Origin: an uncultured Clostridia bacterium | Lineage (GTDB): Bacteria; Bacillota; Clostridia; Peptostreptococcales; Anaerovoracaceae | Direction of reading: 5' to 3' | DNA length: 20,303 bases | Assembly: GCA_934256595.1 (NCBI GenBank) | Contig: CAKQOW010000044.1 | Location: forward strand, 1-20,303 | Part shown: positions 1-7,314 of the stretch, one piece after another | How the letters are laid out: each line of letters opens with the position of its first letter | How positions within the stretch are numbered: the stretch's first letter is position 1 | The notes under the pieces: generated by a model | Seen by the model: only the letters and a program-made list of their open reading frames with translations | Database searches by the model: none | Told to the model about the DNA's origin: nothing | Position numbers and translations under genes: made by a program

Positions 1-30
1 TGAAATTTCAATATCTGCCACGGCAGCAAG

Positions 31-80
31 AAAAAAGGGCTTGTCGCCATTAGATTTTACCCTAATGCGACAGCCCCCTT
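31..80 (-). terminator. Rho-independent terminator of groESL
   Basis: Read on the minus strand, GGGCTGTCGCATTAGG pairs with CTAATGGCGACAAGCCC (two single-base bulges) around a short loop and is followed directly by TTTTTTCTT. It lies about 30 bp past the groEL stop codon. Bases 1-30 upstream of it show nothing I can name. Confidence 0.85.
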
Positions 81-108
81 GTTTCTAAATGTCTTACTGT
101 TAAGGTGT

Positions 109-1737
109 TTACATCATTCCCGGCATTCCGCCTCCGCCCATTGGCGGCATAGGAGGATTGTCTTCCTTGATGTCTACGATACCTGCCTCTGTTGTAAGCA
201 GTAATGCTGATGCTGAGGCTGCATTCATAAGCGCCGATTTAGTAACCTTTGCAGGATCTACGATGCCTGCTTCAATCATGTCAACGTATTCTTCTGTCGC
301 CGCATTGAAGCCTACTCCTGCCTCTCTGTTCTTAACCTCTGCGATTACAACGCTGCCCTCAAAGCCTGCGTTTTCAGCAATCTGTCTTACAGGCTCTTCT
401 AATGCTCTCATAATAATCTGAGCGCCTGTCTTCTCGTCGCCTGCAAGTGTATCAACATAGGCTGCAATTGCAGGAATTGTATTTGCAAGAGCAACACCGC
501 CGCCTGCAACGATACCTTCTTCAACTGCTGCCTTTGTAGCATTTAAAGCATCTTCTATTCTCAGTTTTCTTTCTTTTAATTCAGTTTCTGTAGCTGCGCC
601 AACCTTGACAACTGCAACACCGCCTGCAAGTTTAGCAAGTCTTTCGAGTGTTTTTTCTTTGTCGAATTCTGAATTTGTCTGAGCTGCCATAGTTCTCAGG
701 GAAGCAATTCTGTCCTGAATTTCCTTGGCATCTCCGCCGCCGCCTACGATAACAGTGTTCTCTTTGTCAACCTTAACTGTTGCTGCTGTTCCCAGCATAT
801 CAAGAGTTGTTTCCTTGATGTCATATCCCAGTTCTTCTGTTATAACTGTACCACCTGTCAGGATAGCAAGGTCTTCCATCATTGCTTTTCTTCTTTCGCC
901 AAAGCCCGGAGCCTTTACTGCAACACATTCAAATGTGCCTCTTAATTTGTTTAATACCAGAGTTGCAAGGGCTTCACCCTCAAGGTCTTCACAAACGATA
1001 AACAGTTTTCTGCCTGTATTTACAACCTGTTCAAGCAGCGGAAGCAGATCCTGTATGCTTGAAATCTTCTTGCTTGTAAGCAGAATGTACGGATTTTCGA
1101 GAACCGCTTCCATCTTCTCTGTGTCAGTTACCATATATGCTGACAGGTATCCTCTGTCAAACTGCATACCCTCAACAACCTCAAGAGTTGTACCCATTGA
1201 TTTTGATTCCTCAACAGTGATAACTCCGTCCTTGCCTACCTGTTCCATAGCGTCTGATATAAGTTCGCCGATAGTTGCATCTGCTGCTGAAACTGCTGCA
1301 ACCTGTGCTATAGCTTCTTTTGTTTCTACAGGAGTTGCGATTTTTTTGATGTTTTCAACTGCAACCTCTGTTGCTCCCTGTATACCTTTTTTGATAATCA
1401 TAGGGTTTGCGCCTGCAGCCACGTTTTTGAAGCCCTCTCTGATAATTGACTGAGCAAGAAGTGTAGCTGTTGTAGTACCGTCGCCTGCAACGTCATTTGT
1501 CTTACTTGCAACTTCCTTAACCACCTGCGCGCCCATATTCTCCACTGCATCTTCAAGTTCGATTTCTCTTGCGATTGTAACACCGTCGTTTGTGATAAGC
1601 GGTGAACCGAATTTCTTGTCTAAAAGAACGTTTCTGCCCTTTGGTCCAAGTGTGATTTTAACTGTATCAGCAAGCTTGTCAACGCCTGCCTGTAATTTTC
1701 TTCTGGCTTCTTCGCCGTAATATAGTTCTTTTGCCAT
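109..1737 (-). CDS. groEL: Chaperonin GroEL (60 kDa, Hsp60)
   Basis: GroEL is the cytosolic ATP-driven folding chamber: two stacked heptameric rings capped by GroES. The 542-residue protein is full length for the family. It begins MAKELYYGEEARRKL, carries the nucleotide-binding motif KITLGPKGRNVLLDK near residues 27-41 and the GDGTTT motif at residues 85-90 with the ATPase aspartate at 86, and ends in the usual flexible Gly/Met tail. The start codon follows a purine-rich ribosome site (AGAGGT) in the 18-bp gap after groES. It is the last gene of the CIRCE-controlled groES-groEL operon and is followed by a strong terminator. Nothing unusual is seen in it. Confidence 0.99.
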   Translation of the reverse strand: MAKELYYGEEARRKLQAGVDKLADTVKITLGPKGRNVLLDKKFGSPLITNDGVTIAREIELEDAVENMGAQVVKEVASKTNDVAGDGTTTATLLAQSIIREGFKNVAAGANPMIIKKGIQGATEVAVENIKKIATPVETKEAIAQVAAVSAADATIGELISDAMEQVGKDGVITVEESKSMGTTLEVVEGMQFDRGYLSAYMVTDTEKMEAVLENPYILLTSKKISSIQDLLPLLEQVVNTGRKLFIVCEDLEGEALATLVLNKLRGTFECVAVKAPGFGERRKAMMEDLAILTGGTVITEELGYDIKETTLDMLGTAATVKVDKENTVIVGGGGDAKEIQDRIASLRTMAAQTNSEFDKEKTLERLAKLAGGVAVVKVGAATETELKERKLRIEDALNATKAAVEEGIVAGGGVALANTIPAIAAYVDTLAGDEKTGAQIIMRALEEPVRQIAENAGFEGSVVIAEVKNREAGVGFNAATEEYVDMIEAGIVDPAKVTKSALMNAASASALLLTTEAGIVDIKEDNPPMPPMGGGGMPGMM

Positions 1738-1755
1738 TTCAATACCTCTTTTCTA

Positions 1756-2034
1756 TTATTCTATAACAGCCATAATATCTCTCTGGCTCAGGATTGTGTA
1801 AACTTCGCCCTCGTATTTAACTTCCATACCGCCGTATTTAGCAAAGATTACTTTGTCTCCAACCTTTACTTCCATTTTGCATTCGTCTGTTCCCGGACCT
1901 ACAGCCATAACTTCGGCAACCTGAGGCTGCTCCTTTGCCTGACTTGCTATGATAAGTCCGCTGGCAGTTTTTTCTTCTGCCTCTTCTCTCTTAATTACTA
2001 CCTTGTCACCCAGAGGTTTAATTCCAAAACTCAT
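1756..2034 (-). CDS. groES: Co-chaperonin GroES (10 kDa, Hsp10)
   Basis: GroES forms the heptameric lid of the GroEL folding chamber. The 92-residue protein has the normal length and starts MSFGIKPLGDKVVIKREEAEEKTASGLIIA, where the EEKTASGLIIA stretch is the mobile loop that contacts GroEL. The C-terminal half contains the typical VGDKVIFAKYGGMEVKYEGEVYTIL pattern, given here only as family resemblance. It is the first gene of the groESL operon, with a consensus promoter and a perfect CIRCE operator just upstream, so HrcA-mediated heat-shock control is expected. Confidence 0.99.
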   Translation of the reverse strand: MSFGIKPLGDKVVIKREEAEEKTASGLIIASQAKEQPQVAEVMAVGPGTDECKMEVKVGDKVIFAKYGGMEVKYEGEVYTILSQRDIMAVIE

Positions 2035-2078
2035 TCTGACTTCTCCTCTCTATATAATTTATATCATCGACTTGTTTG

Positions 2079-2105
2079 TTAGCACTCACTACTTTCGAGT
2101 GCTAA
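2079..2105 (-). promoter_or_regulatory. CIRCE operator (HrcA binding site)
   Basis: TTAGCACTC-N9-GAGTGCTAA is a perfect inverted repeat that matches the CIRCE consensus exactly. It lies between the groES -10 box and the groES start, the standard place for HrcA repression. hrcA itself is not in the window. Confidence 0.98.
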
Positions 2106-2109
2106 CTAT

Positions 2110-2137
2110 ATTTTACCTTGTTTTTTCCCGTTGTCAA
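2110..2137 (-). promoter_or_regulatory. Sigma-A promoter of groESL
   Basis: On the minus strand TTGACA (2137-2132) is followed after 16 bp by TAAAAT (2115-2110). The predicted transcription start falls at the edge of the CIRCE repeat, so bound HrcA would block initiation. Confidence 0.85.
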
Positions 2138-2158
2138 TACTATTTCCCAAGTTTTATA

Positions 2159-3013
2159 CTATTTTTCTAAACTTCTTATGTAATAAAACAGATACTGCTG
2201 CGCAAATCCGCCTAAATTCATATATTTATCGGCTGCGAATTCCTTCATCCCCTTTATATCCGACTCGTTAAAGCCGTACAGTCTGTTCATAACTCTTTTG
2301 ACCCATACGTCCACCGGAAAGCTGTCATACTGCTGCATGCAGAAAAGCATTATGCAGTTTGCAACCTTAGGTCCCACTCCGCAAAGCCCTGTAAGGTATT
2401 CATACACCTCATCACCTGAGCTGTTTTCGTCAAAGGCGCTGTCAAGAAACTCCGCTCCGCCGTCTGCCGCTATCTGTTTTGAGGTTTCTATTATATATTT
2501 TGCTCTGTAGCCCAGTCTTACCGGCGCAAGATCCTCTATATCAAGTGACGCCAGCACCTGCGGCTTTGGCATTGAATAATATTCCTCGCCTCTGTAGGCA
2601 CCTGCATATTCTCCGAAATTCCTGCACAGGTTTTCGATGCAGCCTTTAATTCTCGGTATGTTGTTGTTCTGCGATATTATAAAGGAGATTATTGTCTCCC
2701 ATCTGTTCTGATTAAGTATTCTGATGCCCTGCCCGTAGTCAATGGCATTTCGTATAACCTCATCTTCTGCCGCCAGTGTCTGCTTAATCTGCCCGTAATC
2801 TCTGTCAAGATCAAGATAGTTTCTCCAGAAATCAAGTTCTCCGTCATCTGCGTTATCTATAACAACTCTGCCGTCTCTATAGGCGATGTTTGCCGGTCTG
2901 TTTCCCGCAATACCCGTATAACTGCCGTCTGCCTCTCTGTTCCACCTGAAGCACTGTCCGCAGTCAAATATATGGTCTGTATTAAAATCTTTTACTCCTG
3001 TAATTTCAATCAT
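2159..3013 (-). CDS. 8-oxoguanine DNA glycosylase/AP lyase, OGG1 type
   Basis: This is a 284-residue HhH-GPD base-excision-repair enzyme that removes oxidised guanine and cleaves the abasic site. The N-terminal OGG domain is shown by the DCGQCFRW motif near residue 17. The glycosylase core has ISQNNNIPRI (113-122), equivalent to the SSNNN motif of OGG1. The helix-hairpin-helix GVGPKVANC contains the Schiff-base lysine K216, and the catalytic aspartate is D235 in FPVDVW. The 19-residue spacing between them equals that of human OGG1 (K249/D268). Its ATG overlaps the stop of the upstream P-loop gene in a TAATG arrangement, so the two are probably translationally coupled. OGG-type enzymes, rather than MutM, are common in anaerobic Firmicutes. 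Confidence 0.93.
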   Translation of the reverse strand: MIEITGVKDFNTDHIFDCGQCFRWNREADGSYTGIAGNRPANIAYRDGRVVIDNADDGELDFWRNYLDLDRDYGQIKQTLAAEDEVIRNAIDYGQGIRILNQNRWETIISFIISQNNNIPRIKGCIENLCRNFGEYAGAYRGEEYYSMPKPQVLASLDIEDLAPVRLGYRAKYIIETSKQIAADGGAEFLDSAFDENSSGDEVYEYLTGLCGVGPKVANCIMLFCMQQYDSFPVDVWVKRVMNRLYGFNESDIKGMKEFAADKYMNLGGFAQQYLFYYIRSLEK

Positions 3014-3822
3014 TATCTCATTCCCCGTATCTCAACATCGACACGCTCTACATTAAATGCTGTCATATAGTCTATTTTTTCGTTTATTGCCTTTTGAAGC
3101 TTCTGCGCTTCTTTAATAATATTGCAGCCTTTTCGCATAAATACCAGTATTTTTATTTTGAGGTTTTCCTCATGCTGCAGTATATCGGCTCTGACTACGC
3201 TTCGCACGCAGCCCGCTCTCTGCACCACATTGAAAATTATGTCCTCAATAACCTTATCGGATATTATATAATCTCCCAGATAGCTGTAGGTAGGTCTTAC
3301 AACGGATTTTTCCGAAAATATGCTGCCTTTGTTTTTGCCCCAGGTTCTGAATATTTTGAGAGGGTCTACAAAATACCCCGCAAAGTCACGCTTTAACTGA
3401 AACGTAGGCACAGGTATTACATGCTTTCCGAAATCACGGCGCTGGTGTCTTGCCTCTTCACGCTCCTTTTCGGTGGTTATCTGCTCTATGCGTATTCTTT
3501 TTTGAATTTCAGGGAGTTCCAGCCTTGCAACTATCCGGTTGACCATTTCATCGGAAGTGCCCAGCACCAGTATGCTTTTGGGGTTTACTTCCTTTATTTT
3601 AGCCACGACTGTTTCCTTGTGTTCGTCTGTGGTAAACAGAGCTGTTTTAATTGCTCCTATCATAGTCGCCTGTCTTTTGGCGGAGATGCCTGCCACAACA
3701 TCATTGCCCTCTATAAACAGTCCGTCGTCGATAATTGCCTCTATATTAAGCTCTTTGCACAGGTTTACAGCCTGATAACTTTTACCTGTCCCACTTTTTC
3801 CGACCAATGCGTAAACTTTCAT
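3013..3822 (-). CDS. P-loop nucleotide-binding protein with C-terminal Asp23-like domain
   Basis: Function unknown. The 269-residue protein opens with a beta strand and a clear Walker A motif, GKSGTGKS (8-15), so it should bind ATP or GTP. The middle (about 115-170) is basic and rich in Arg/Lys, with the segment EKEREEARHQRRDFGKHV. The last 95 residues (about 175-269) have the layout of the Asp23/Gls24 envelope-stress family: GDYIISDKVIEDII, then alternating strands and helices ending in VERVDVEIRGM. No signal peptide or membrane segment is seen. It is the first gene of a two-gene unit with the OGG glycosylase and diverges from the ferredoxin gene. The start is preceded by GGAG on the minus strand. 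The Walker A call is firm; the Asp23-like call is from pattern only. Confidence 0.75.
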   Translation of the reverse strand: MKVYALVGKSGTGKSYQAVNLCKELNIEAIIDDGLFIEGNDVVAGISAKRQATMIGAIKTALFTTDEHKETVVAKIKEVNPKSILVLGTSDEMVNRIVARLELPEIQKRIRIEQITTEKEREEARHQRRDFGKHVIPVPTFQLKRDFAGYFVDPLKIFRTWGKNKGSIFSEKSVVRPTYSYLGDYIISDKVIEDIIFNVVQRAGCVRSVVRADILQHEENLKIKILVFMRKGCNIIKEAQKLQKAINEKIDYMTAFNVERVDVEIRGMR

Positions 3823-3823
3823 C

Positions 3824-3852
3824 TTTACTTCTCCATATCGTTCTGCTATAAT
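3824..3852 (+). promoter_or_regulatory. Promoter of the ferredoxin gene
   Basis: TTTACT (3824-3829), a 17-bp spacer, then TATAAT (3847-3852) preceded by TG as an extended -10 (TGCTATAAT). It sits within the short divergent gap between the P-loop gene and the ferredoxin. Just downstream is an imperfect palindrome, ATGATTAA-N6-TTAATGAT (3851-3872), that could be an operator. Confidence 0.75.
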
Positions 3853-3893
3853 GATTAATATATCTTAATGATAAATCTAAAGGAGGTTACATA

Positions 3894-4061
3894 ATGGCTT
3901 ACAAAATCACAGATGCTTGTATCGCTTGCGGAGCTTGCACAGCAGAATGTCCGACTGATGCTATCGCAGAAGGTGCTGTTTTCACAATAGACGCTGACAA
4001 ATGTATCGATTGTGGTGCCTGCGCTAACGCATGTCCGGTTGATGCTCCTGTAGAAGAATAG
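3894..4061 (+). CDS. 2[4Fe-4S] ferredoxin, clostridial type
   Basis: A 55-residue electron carrier with two classical CxxCxxCxxxC clusters: C9, C12, C15, C19 and C37, C40, C43, C47, the last cysteine of each followed by Pro. It starts MAYKITDACIACGACTAECP and ends in the acidic tail APVEE. The length and duplicated-half symmetry are those of Clostridium pasteurianum-type ferredoxin, which carries low-potential electrons for pyruvate:ferredoxin oxidoreductase, hydrogenase or Rnf in anaerobes. The start is well supported by AAAGGAGG 7 bp upstream of the ATG. The gene is monocistronic, between its own promoter and terminator, and is the only plus-strand gene in the first 11 kb. Confidence 0.97.
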   Translation: MAYKITDACIACGACTAECPTDAIAEGAVFTIDADKCIDCGACANACPVDAPVEE

Positions 4062-4084
4062 TAGATAAGAGCAGATTAAATATC

Positions 4085-4116
4085 AATAACCGTTTCTTCC
4101 GAAACGGTTATTTTAC
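4085..4116 (+). terminator. Terminator of the ferredoxin gene
   Basis: A perfect 12-bp stem, AATAACCGTTTC / GAAACGGTTATT, with loop TTCC, ends in TTTTA about 25 bp after the ferredoxin stop. It lies between two convergent genes and may also stop leftward transcripts from rex, although the minus-strand side has no clean T-tract. Confidence 0.85.
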
Positions 4117-4148
4117 TGTTCAGATATATGCAAACCATTCCAGTTCCC

Positions 4149-4901
4149 TTATTTGCCTGAGGAATTCTGTACCTCGTAAGGACAAATCTCTCCTCTTTTT
4201 TTGCATTCCTCGCCACGTTCTGTACACTTGTTGCATTTCTCTTTGATTTCTTTGATTTCCTTTTGTGCGGCGCACTCTCTGTTAATATGATATGCCAGTG
4301 AATGGAGACTCTCCGAAAGCTGTACGTTTTCGAGAGCAACGTGACTTGGCACCTCAAGGTCAACGGGAGCAAAGTTCCATATGCCCTTGATGCCCGCAAA
4401 GCACAGACGATCCGCAACCTCCTGTGCGTTCTCTTTGGTGGTGCATATTATACCTATATCTATATTGTTCTCCTCAACATACTCTACTGTATTCTCATAG
4501 TCCATTACATCTATATCGTTAATCTTGATGCCTATAAGTCTTGGATTTACTTCAAAAACTCCGCAGACCATAAATCCGGTCTTGTAGTAATATGTATAGT
4601 TTACTATGGCCTGACCCAGATTGCCGGCTCCCATAATAACCATCTTGTACTGCTTGTCAAGTCCCAGTATAGCGCTTATTTCGTTGTAAAGCGCGTCTAC
4701 ATTGTAGCCGTAGCCCTGCTGGCCGAAGCCGCCGAAATTGTTAAGGTCCTGCCTTATCTGAGAAGCGGTATAGCCTATCAGCTTGCTGAATTCGTTTGAG
4801 GATATTTTGTCAACGCCCTTGCGCTGCAGCTCTCCCAGATATCTTCTGTATCTTGGCAGTCTTTTGATTACCGCCTGTGAAATTTTAGTATCGTCTTTCA
4901 T
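4149..4901 (-). CDS. rex: Redox-sensing transcriptional repressor Rex, with Cys-rich C-terminal tail
   Basis: Rex is a homodimeric repressor that leaves DNA when NADH rises and controls fermentative and respiratory genes. The N-terminal winged helix carries the family pattern ISQAVIKRLPRYRRYL (7-22) and TASQIRQDLNNFGGFGQQG (45-63). The Rossmann domain has GAGNLGQA (91-98) and ends in the domain-swap helix LSESLHSLAYHI. I chose the ATG at 4901 because AAAGGGAGG lies upstream and the family normally begins there; a start 21 codons earlier lacks such support. The protein has 250 residues, against roughly 210-215 in well-known Rex proteins. The extra tail contains C210, C223, C226, C233 and C240 in a lysine/glutamate-rich context. 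Its promoter is not obvious: a terminator stands between acpP and this gene. Confidence 0.96.
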   Translation of the reverse strand: MKDDTKISQAVIKRLPRYRRYLGELQRKGVDKISSNEFSKLIGYTASQIRQDLNNFGGFGQQGYGYNVDALYNEISAILGLDKQYKMVIMGAGNLGQAIVNYTYYYKTGFMVCGVFEVNPRLIGIKINDIDVMDYENTVEYVEENNIDIGIICTTKENAQEVADRLCFAGIKGIWNFAPVDLEVPSHVALENVQLSESLHSLAYHINRECAAQKEIKEIKEKCNKCTERGEECKKRGEICPYEVQNSSGK

Positions 4902-4928
4902 CGCCTGCCCTCCCTTTCTTTCATTTTG

Positions 4929-4952
4929 AAAAAATCCCGCTGCTGCAGCGGG
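4929..4952 (-). terminator. Terminator between acpP and rex
   Basis: On the minus strand CCCGCTG-CAG-CAGCGGG is followed at once by ATTTTTT. It starts about 17 bp past the acpP stop and ends about 27 bp before the rex start codon, overlapping the rex leader. Confidence 0.85.
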
Positions 4953-4969
4953 GATATAGCTCAACTAAG

Positions 4970-5197
4970 TTACAGATTTGCTTCAACAAACTTCACCAGA
5001 TCGCTTACGCTCTGGAATTTCTCAGCGTCCTCATCAGGAATCTCTATGCCGTATTCATCCTCTATAGCCATGATTATCTCTACGGCATCAAGGGAATCGG
5101 CTTCAAGATCCTTCATAAGATGAGTATCTATTGTAACCTCGCTTTCATCTACATTCAGCTGCTCTACTATTATTTCTCTTACTTTTTCAAAAACCAT
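4970..5197 (-). CDS. acpP: Acyl carrier protein
   Basis: A 75-residue acidic four-helix carrier that holds growing fatty-acyl chains on a 4'-phosphopantetheine arm. The attachment serine is S35 in the motif LEADSLDAVEI, matching the DSL consensus. Family features include the opening helix VFEKVREIIVEQL and the IEDEYGIEIPDEDAEKF stretch of helix III. I chose the ATG at 5197, which has GGAGG nine bases upstream and gives the usual length; a start 13 codons earlier would add an unlikely leader. No other fatty-acid synthesis genes are adjacent, so this acpP is uncoupled from a fab cluster. It has its own promoter and terminator. Confidence 0.97.
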   Translation of the reverse strand: MVFEKVREIIVEQLNVDESEVTIDTHLMKDLEADSLDAVEIIMAIEDEYGIEIPDEDAEKFQSVSDLVKFVEANL

Positions 5198-5299
5198 TTG
5201 TAAAGGCCTCCATTTCGTTTCGTGAATTTTATTCAATGCCGCAATGCGCGATAATCACGCCGCAGCCCTTTGATTTCAACTTGTGAATATAACAAAATC

Positions 5300-5328
5300 A
5301 TTATAGATTATACAGTTGTATATTGCAA
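5300..5328 (-). promoter_or_regulatory. Promoter of acpP with a palindrome in the spacer
   Basis: On the minus strand TTGCAA (5328-5323), exactly 17 bp, then a perfect TATAAT (5305-5300). The spacer contains TATACA-N2-TGTATA (5309-5322), and larger arms AAAATCATT/AATGATTTT (5294-5302 and 5327-5335) flank the promoter. The large inverted repeat may also end transcription from the ABC-F gene, which stops at 5341. The transcript would have a 5' leader of about 95 bases (5198-5293). Confidence 0.75.
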
Positions 5329-5340
5329 TGATTTTTTTAA

Positions 5341-7299
5341 TTATTCCTGAATTTCCACCCATTTGTCATAAACCTCCGCAAGCTCATCTCTTGCGCTCTG
5401 ACATTCATCGTTAAGCTTTGCCAGTTTGACGTGATCCGACAGGTTTTCTTCAAGGCACATCTGCGCCTCGAAATCCTCTATGGCAGTCTCAAGCTCTGCA
5501 ATTCTGTTTTCGAGGTTTTCAAGCTCTCTCTTTTTCCTACGCTCTGCCGCCTCCTGCTCTTTTTTGCGGCGACGCTCCTCTGCAGAGCCGTTGTTTTCGG
5601 CTGTTACCTGAGTCTGTACGCCTGAGGCTATTTCATTGAGATATTTTTTACCTGATTCAATCTGCTGTTTTTTCTCCACATAATAGTCATATGTGCCGAG
5701 GAATTCGTGTATTCCATCGTTTTCAAGCTCCAGTATTCTTGTCGGTATTCTGTTTAGGAAGTATCTGTCGTGGGATACAACTATAATTGTACCCGGAAAG
5801 TCCATAAGAGCCTCTTCAAAAACTTCCTTTGAGTCAATATCAAGGTGGTTGGTAGGCTCGTCAAGCACCAGCACATTGGCGCCACTGAGCATTATCTTGA
5901 TAAGCGAAAGTCTTGCCTTTTCGCCGCCCGAAAGCGAACCGACATTTAGAAAAACGTCTTCGTTTCTGAAAAGAAATCTGCCTAAAATAGAGCGCATCTC
6001 TGTATCGGTGTAGAGTCTGTAGGATTCCTTTAGCTCCTCCAGCACTGTGTTTGCCGGATTGAGAAGCCTCTGTCCCTGATCGTAATATGCAAATGCCACA
6101 TTGTATCCGATTTTAATTCTGCCGCTGTCAGGTTCAAGCTGATCCAGCAGTATTCTGAGCAGTGTGGTTTTGCCCACTCCGTTGGGGCCTACTATACATA
6201 TTCTCTCGCCTCGTTTGATATCAAGGTTTACATTGTGAAACAGCTCCCTGCGGTCAGGACCGTAGCCGAAGCTCTTGGCAAGGTCCTCTGCTGTAATAAC
6301 GTCGTTGCCGCTTTTGAAGTTTTCCTTGAAATGAAGCTTCATCTTGCCTTTTTCGGAATCGGGCATTTCAAGTCTTTCGATATGATCAAGGCGTTTTTCT
6401 CTTGAGGCCGCGCGCTTTGCAAGCTTTTCTGTGCCTCTTTCTTTCATACGCCTTATCATTTCCTCCTGCCTTGCGATTTCCGTCTGCTGCTTCTGGTATG
6501 CTCTTATCTCGTTTTCACGGATTTCCTTTCGCTTCACCGCATACTCGGAATAGTTTCCCTCGTATACTCTCAGCTTATGATTTGAAATCTCAAATATTCT
6601 GTTTACGCTCTGGTCGAGGAAATATCTGTCGTGGGATACAGTTATAATGGTGCCTTTGTAGCCTCTAAGATACTGCTCCAGCCATTTAAGAGTACCTATG
6701 TCAAGATGATTGGTAGGCTCGTCAAGTATGAGTATGTCAGGCTTTCTGAGCAGCAGGCAGCACAGCGCAAGCCTTGTTCTCTCACCGCCCGAAAGCATAT
6801 TTATCTTCTTTGTATATGTATCCTCCGTAAAAGCCATACTCGAAAGCACGCCCTTAATTTCACCCTTGTATGTATATCCTCCGGCTCTGTCGTAGTCCTC
6901 CTGCATCTGATCGTATCTGTGAAGCAGGGTTTCGATTTCCTGAGGCGATCTGCTTCCCGATGCTGTGGCCTCTGCAATCTGCTGTGAAAGCGCCGGCATT
7001 TCTCTTTCCATCCTGTGAAGCTCCGTAAATATGCCGTCTATTTCTTCTATGACTGTGTTTTCCGATGTGAAGTCGTCATTCTGCCTGAGATAGCCGATTA
7101 CCGTATCGTTTGAAACAAACACGTTGCCGCTGTCTGCATCAAGGTCTCCTGCGAGTATGTTAAGCAGAGTGGTCTTGCCCGCGCCGTTAAGGCCGATAAG
7201 TCCCACTCTGTCTCCTGCGTTTATGTGAAATGATATGTCCTTTAATATCACATCTGTTCCGTATGCTTTTGTAATGTCGTTTGCCGATAATATTATCAT
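5341..7299 (-). CDS. ydiF: ABC-F family ribosome-associated ATPase, YdiF-like
   Basis: A soluble tandem ATPase of the ABC-F class, whose members bind the ribosomal E site and ease stalled or impaired translation; there are no membrane segments. The first cassette has Walker A GLNGAGKT (36-43), signature LSGGE from 169 and Walker B LILDEP with catalytic E194. The second has Walker A GPNGVGKT (371-378), signature LSGGE from 456 and catalytic E481. Both have SHDRYFL switch regions. The charged linker is near 246-330, and a Glu/Lys-rich coiled coil fills about 575-650. The length of 652 and the position beside tsaD match B. subtilis YdiF better than antibiotic-resistance ABC-F proteins. It is the last gene of the riboswitch-headed operon, 15 bp after tsaD. 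The symbol rests on synteny and length. Confidence 0.93.
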   Translation of the reverse strand: MIILSANDITKAYGTDVILKDISFHINAGDRVGLIGLNGAGKTTLLNILAGDLDADSGNVFVSNDTVIGYLRQNDDFTSENTVIEEIDGIFTELHRMEREMPALSQQIAEATASGSRSPQEIETLLHRYDQMQEDYDRAGGYTYKGEIKGVLSSMAFTEDTYTKKINMLSGGERTRLALCCLLLRKPDILILDEPTNHLDIGTLKWLEQYLRGYKGTIITVSHDRYFLDQSVNRIFEISNHKLRVYEGNYSEYAVKRKEIRENEIRAYQKQQTEIARQEEMIRRMKERGTEKLAKRAASREKRLDHIERLEMPDSEKGKMKLHFKENFKSGNDVITAEDLAKSFGYGPDRRELFHNVNLDIKRGERICIVGPNGVGKTTLLRILLDQLEPDSGRIKIGYNVAFAYYDQGQRLLNPANTVLEELKESYRLYTDTEMRSILGRFLFRNEDVFLNVGSLSGGEKARLSLIKIMLSGANVLVLDEPTNHLDIDSKEVFEEALMDFPGTIIVVSHDRYFLNRIPTRILELENDGIHEFLGTYDYYVEKKQQIESGKKYLNEIASGVQTQVTAENNGSAEERRRKKEQEAAERRKKRELENLENRIAELETAIEDFEAQMCLEENLSDHVKLAKLNDECQSARDELAEVYDKWVEIQE

Positions 7300-7314
7300 C
7301 TGTATGTCCTTTAG

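Noticed and set aside
725..1453. A 242-codon open frame on the plus strand opposite groEL
   Set aside because: It is the antisense shadow of the highly conserved groEL gene, with a Ser/Pro-rich translation and no ribosome site.
5281..5295. TTGTGAATATAACAA as a Rex operator upstream of acpP
   Set aside because: It is three bases too short between the half-sites and lacks the TTAA cores of the Rex consensus.
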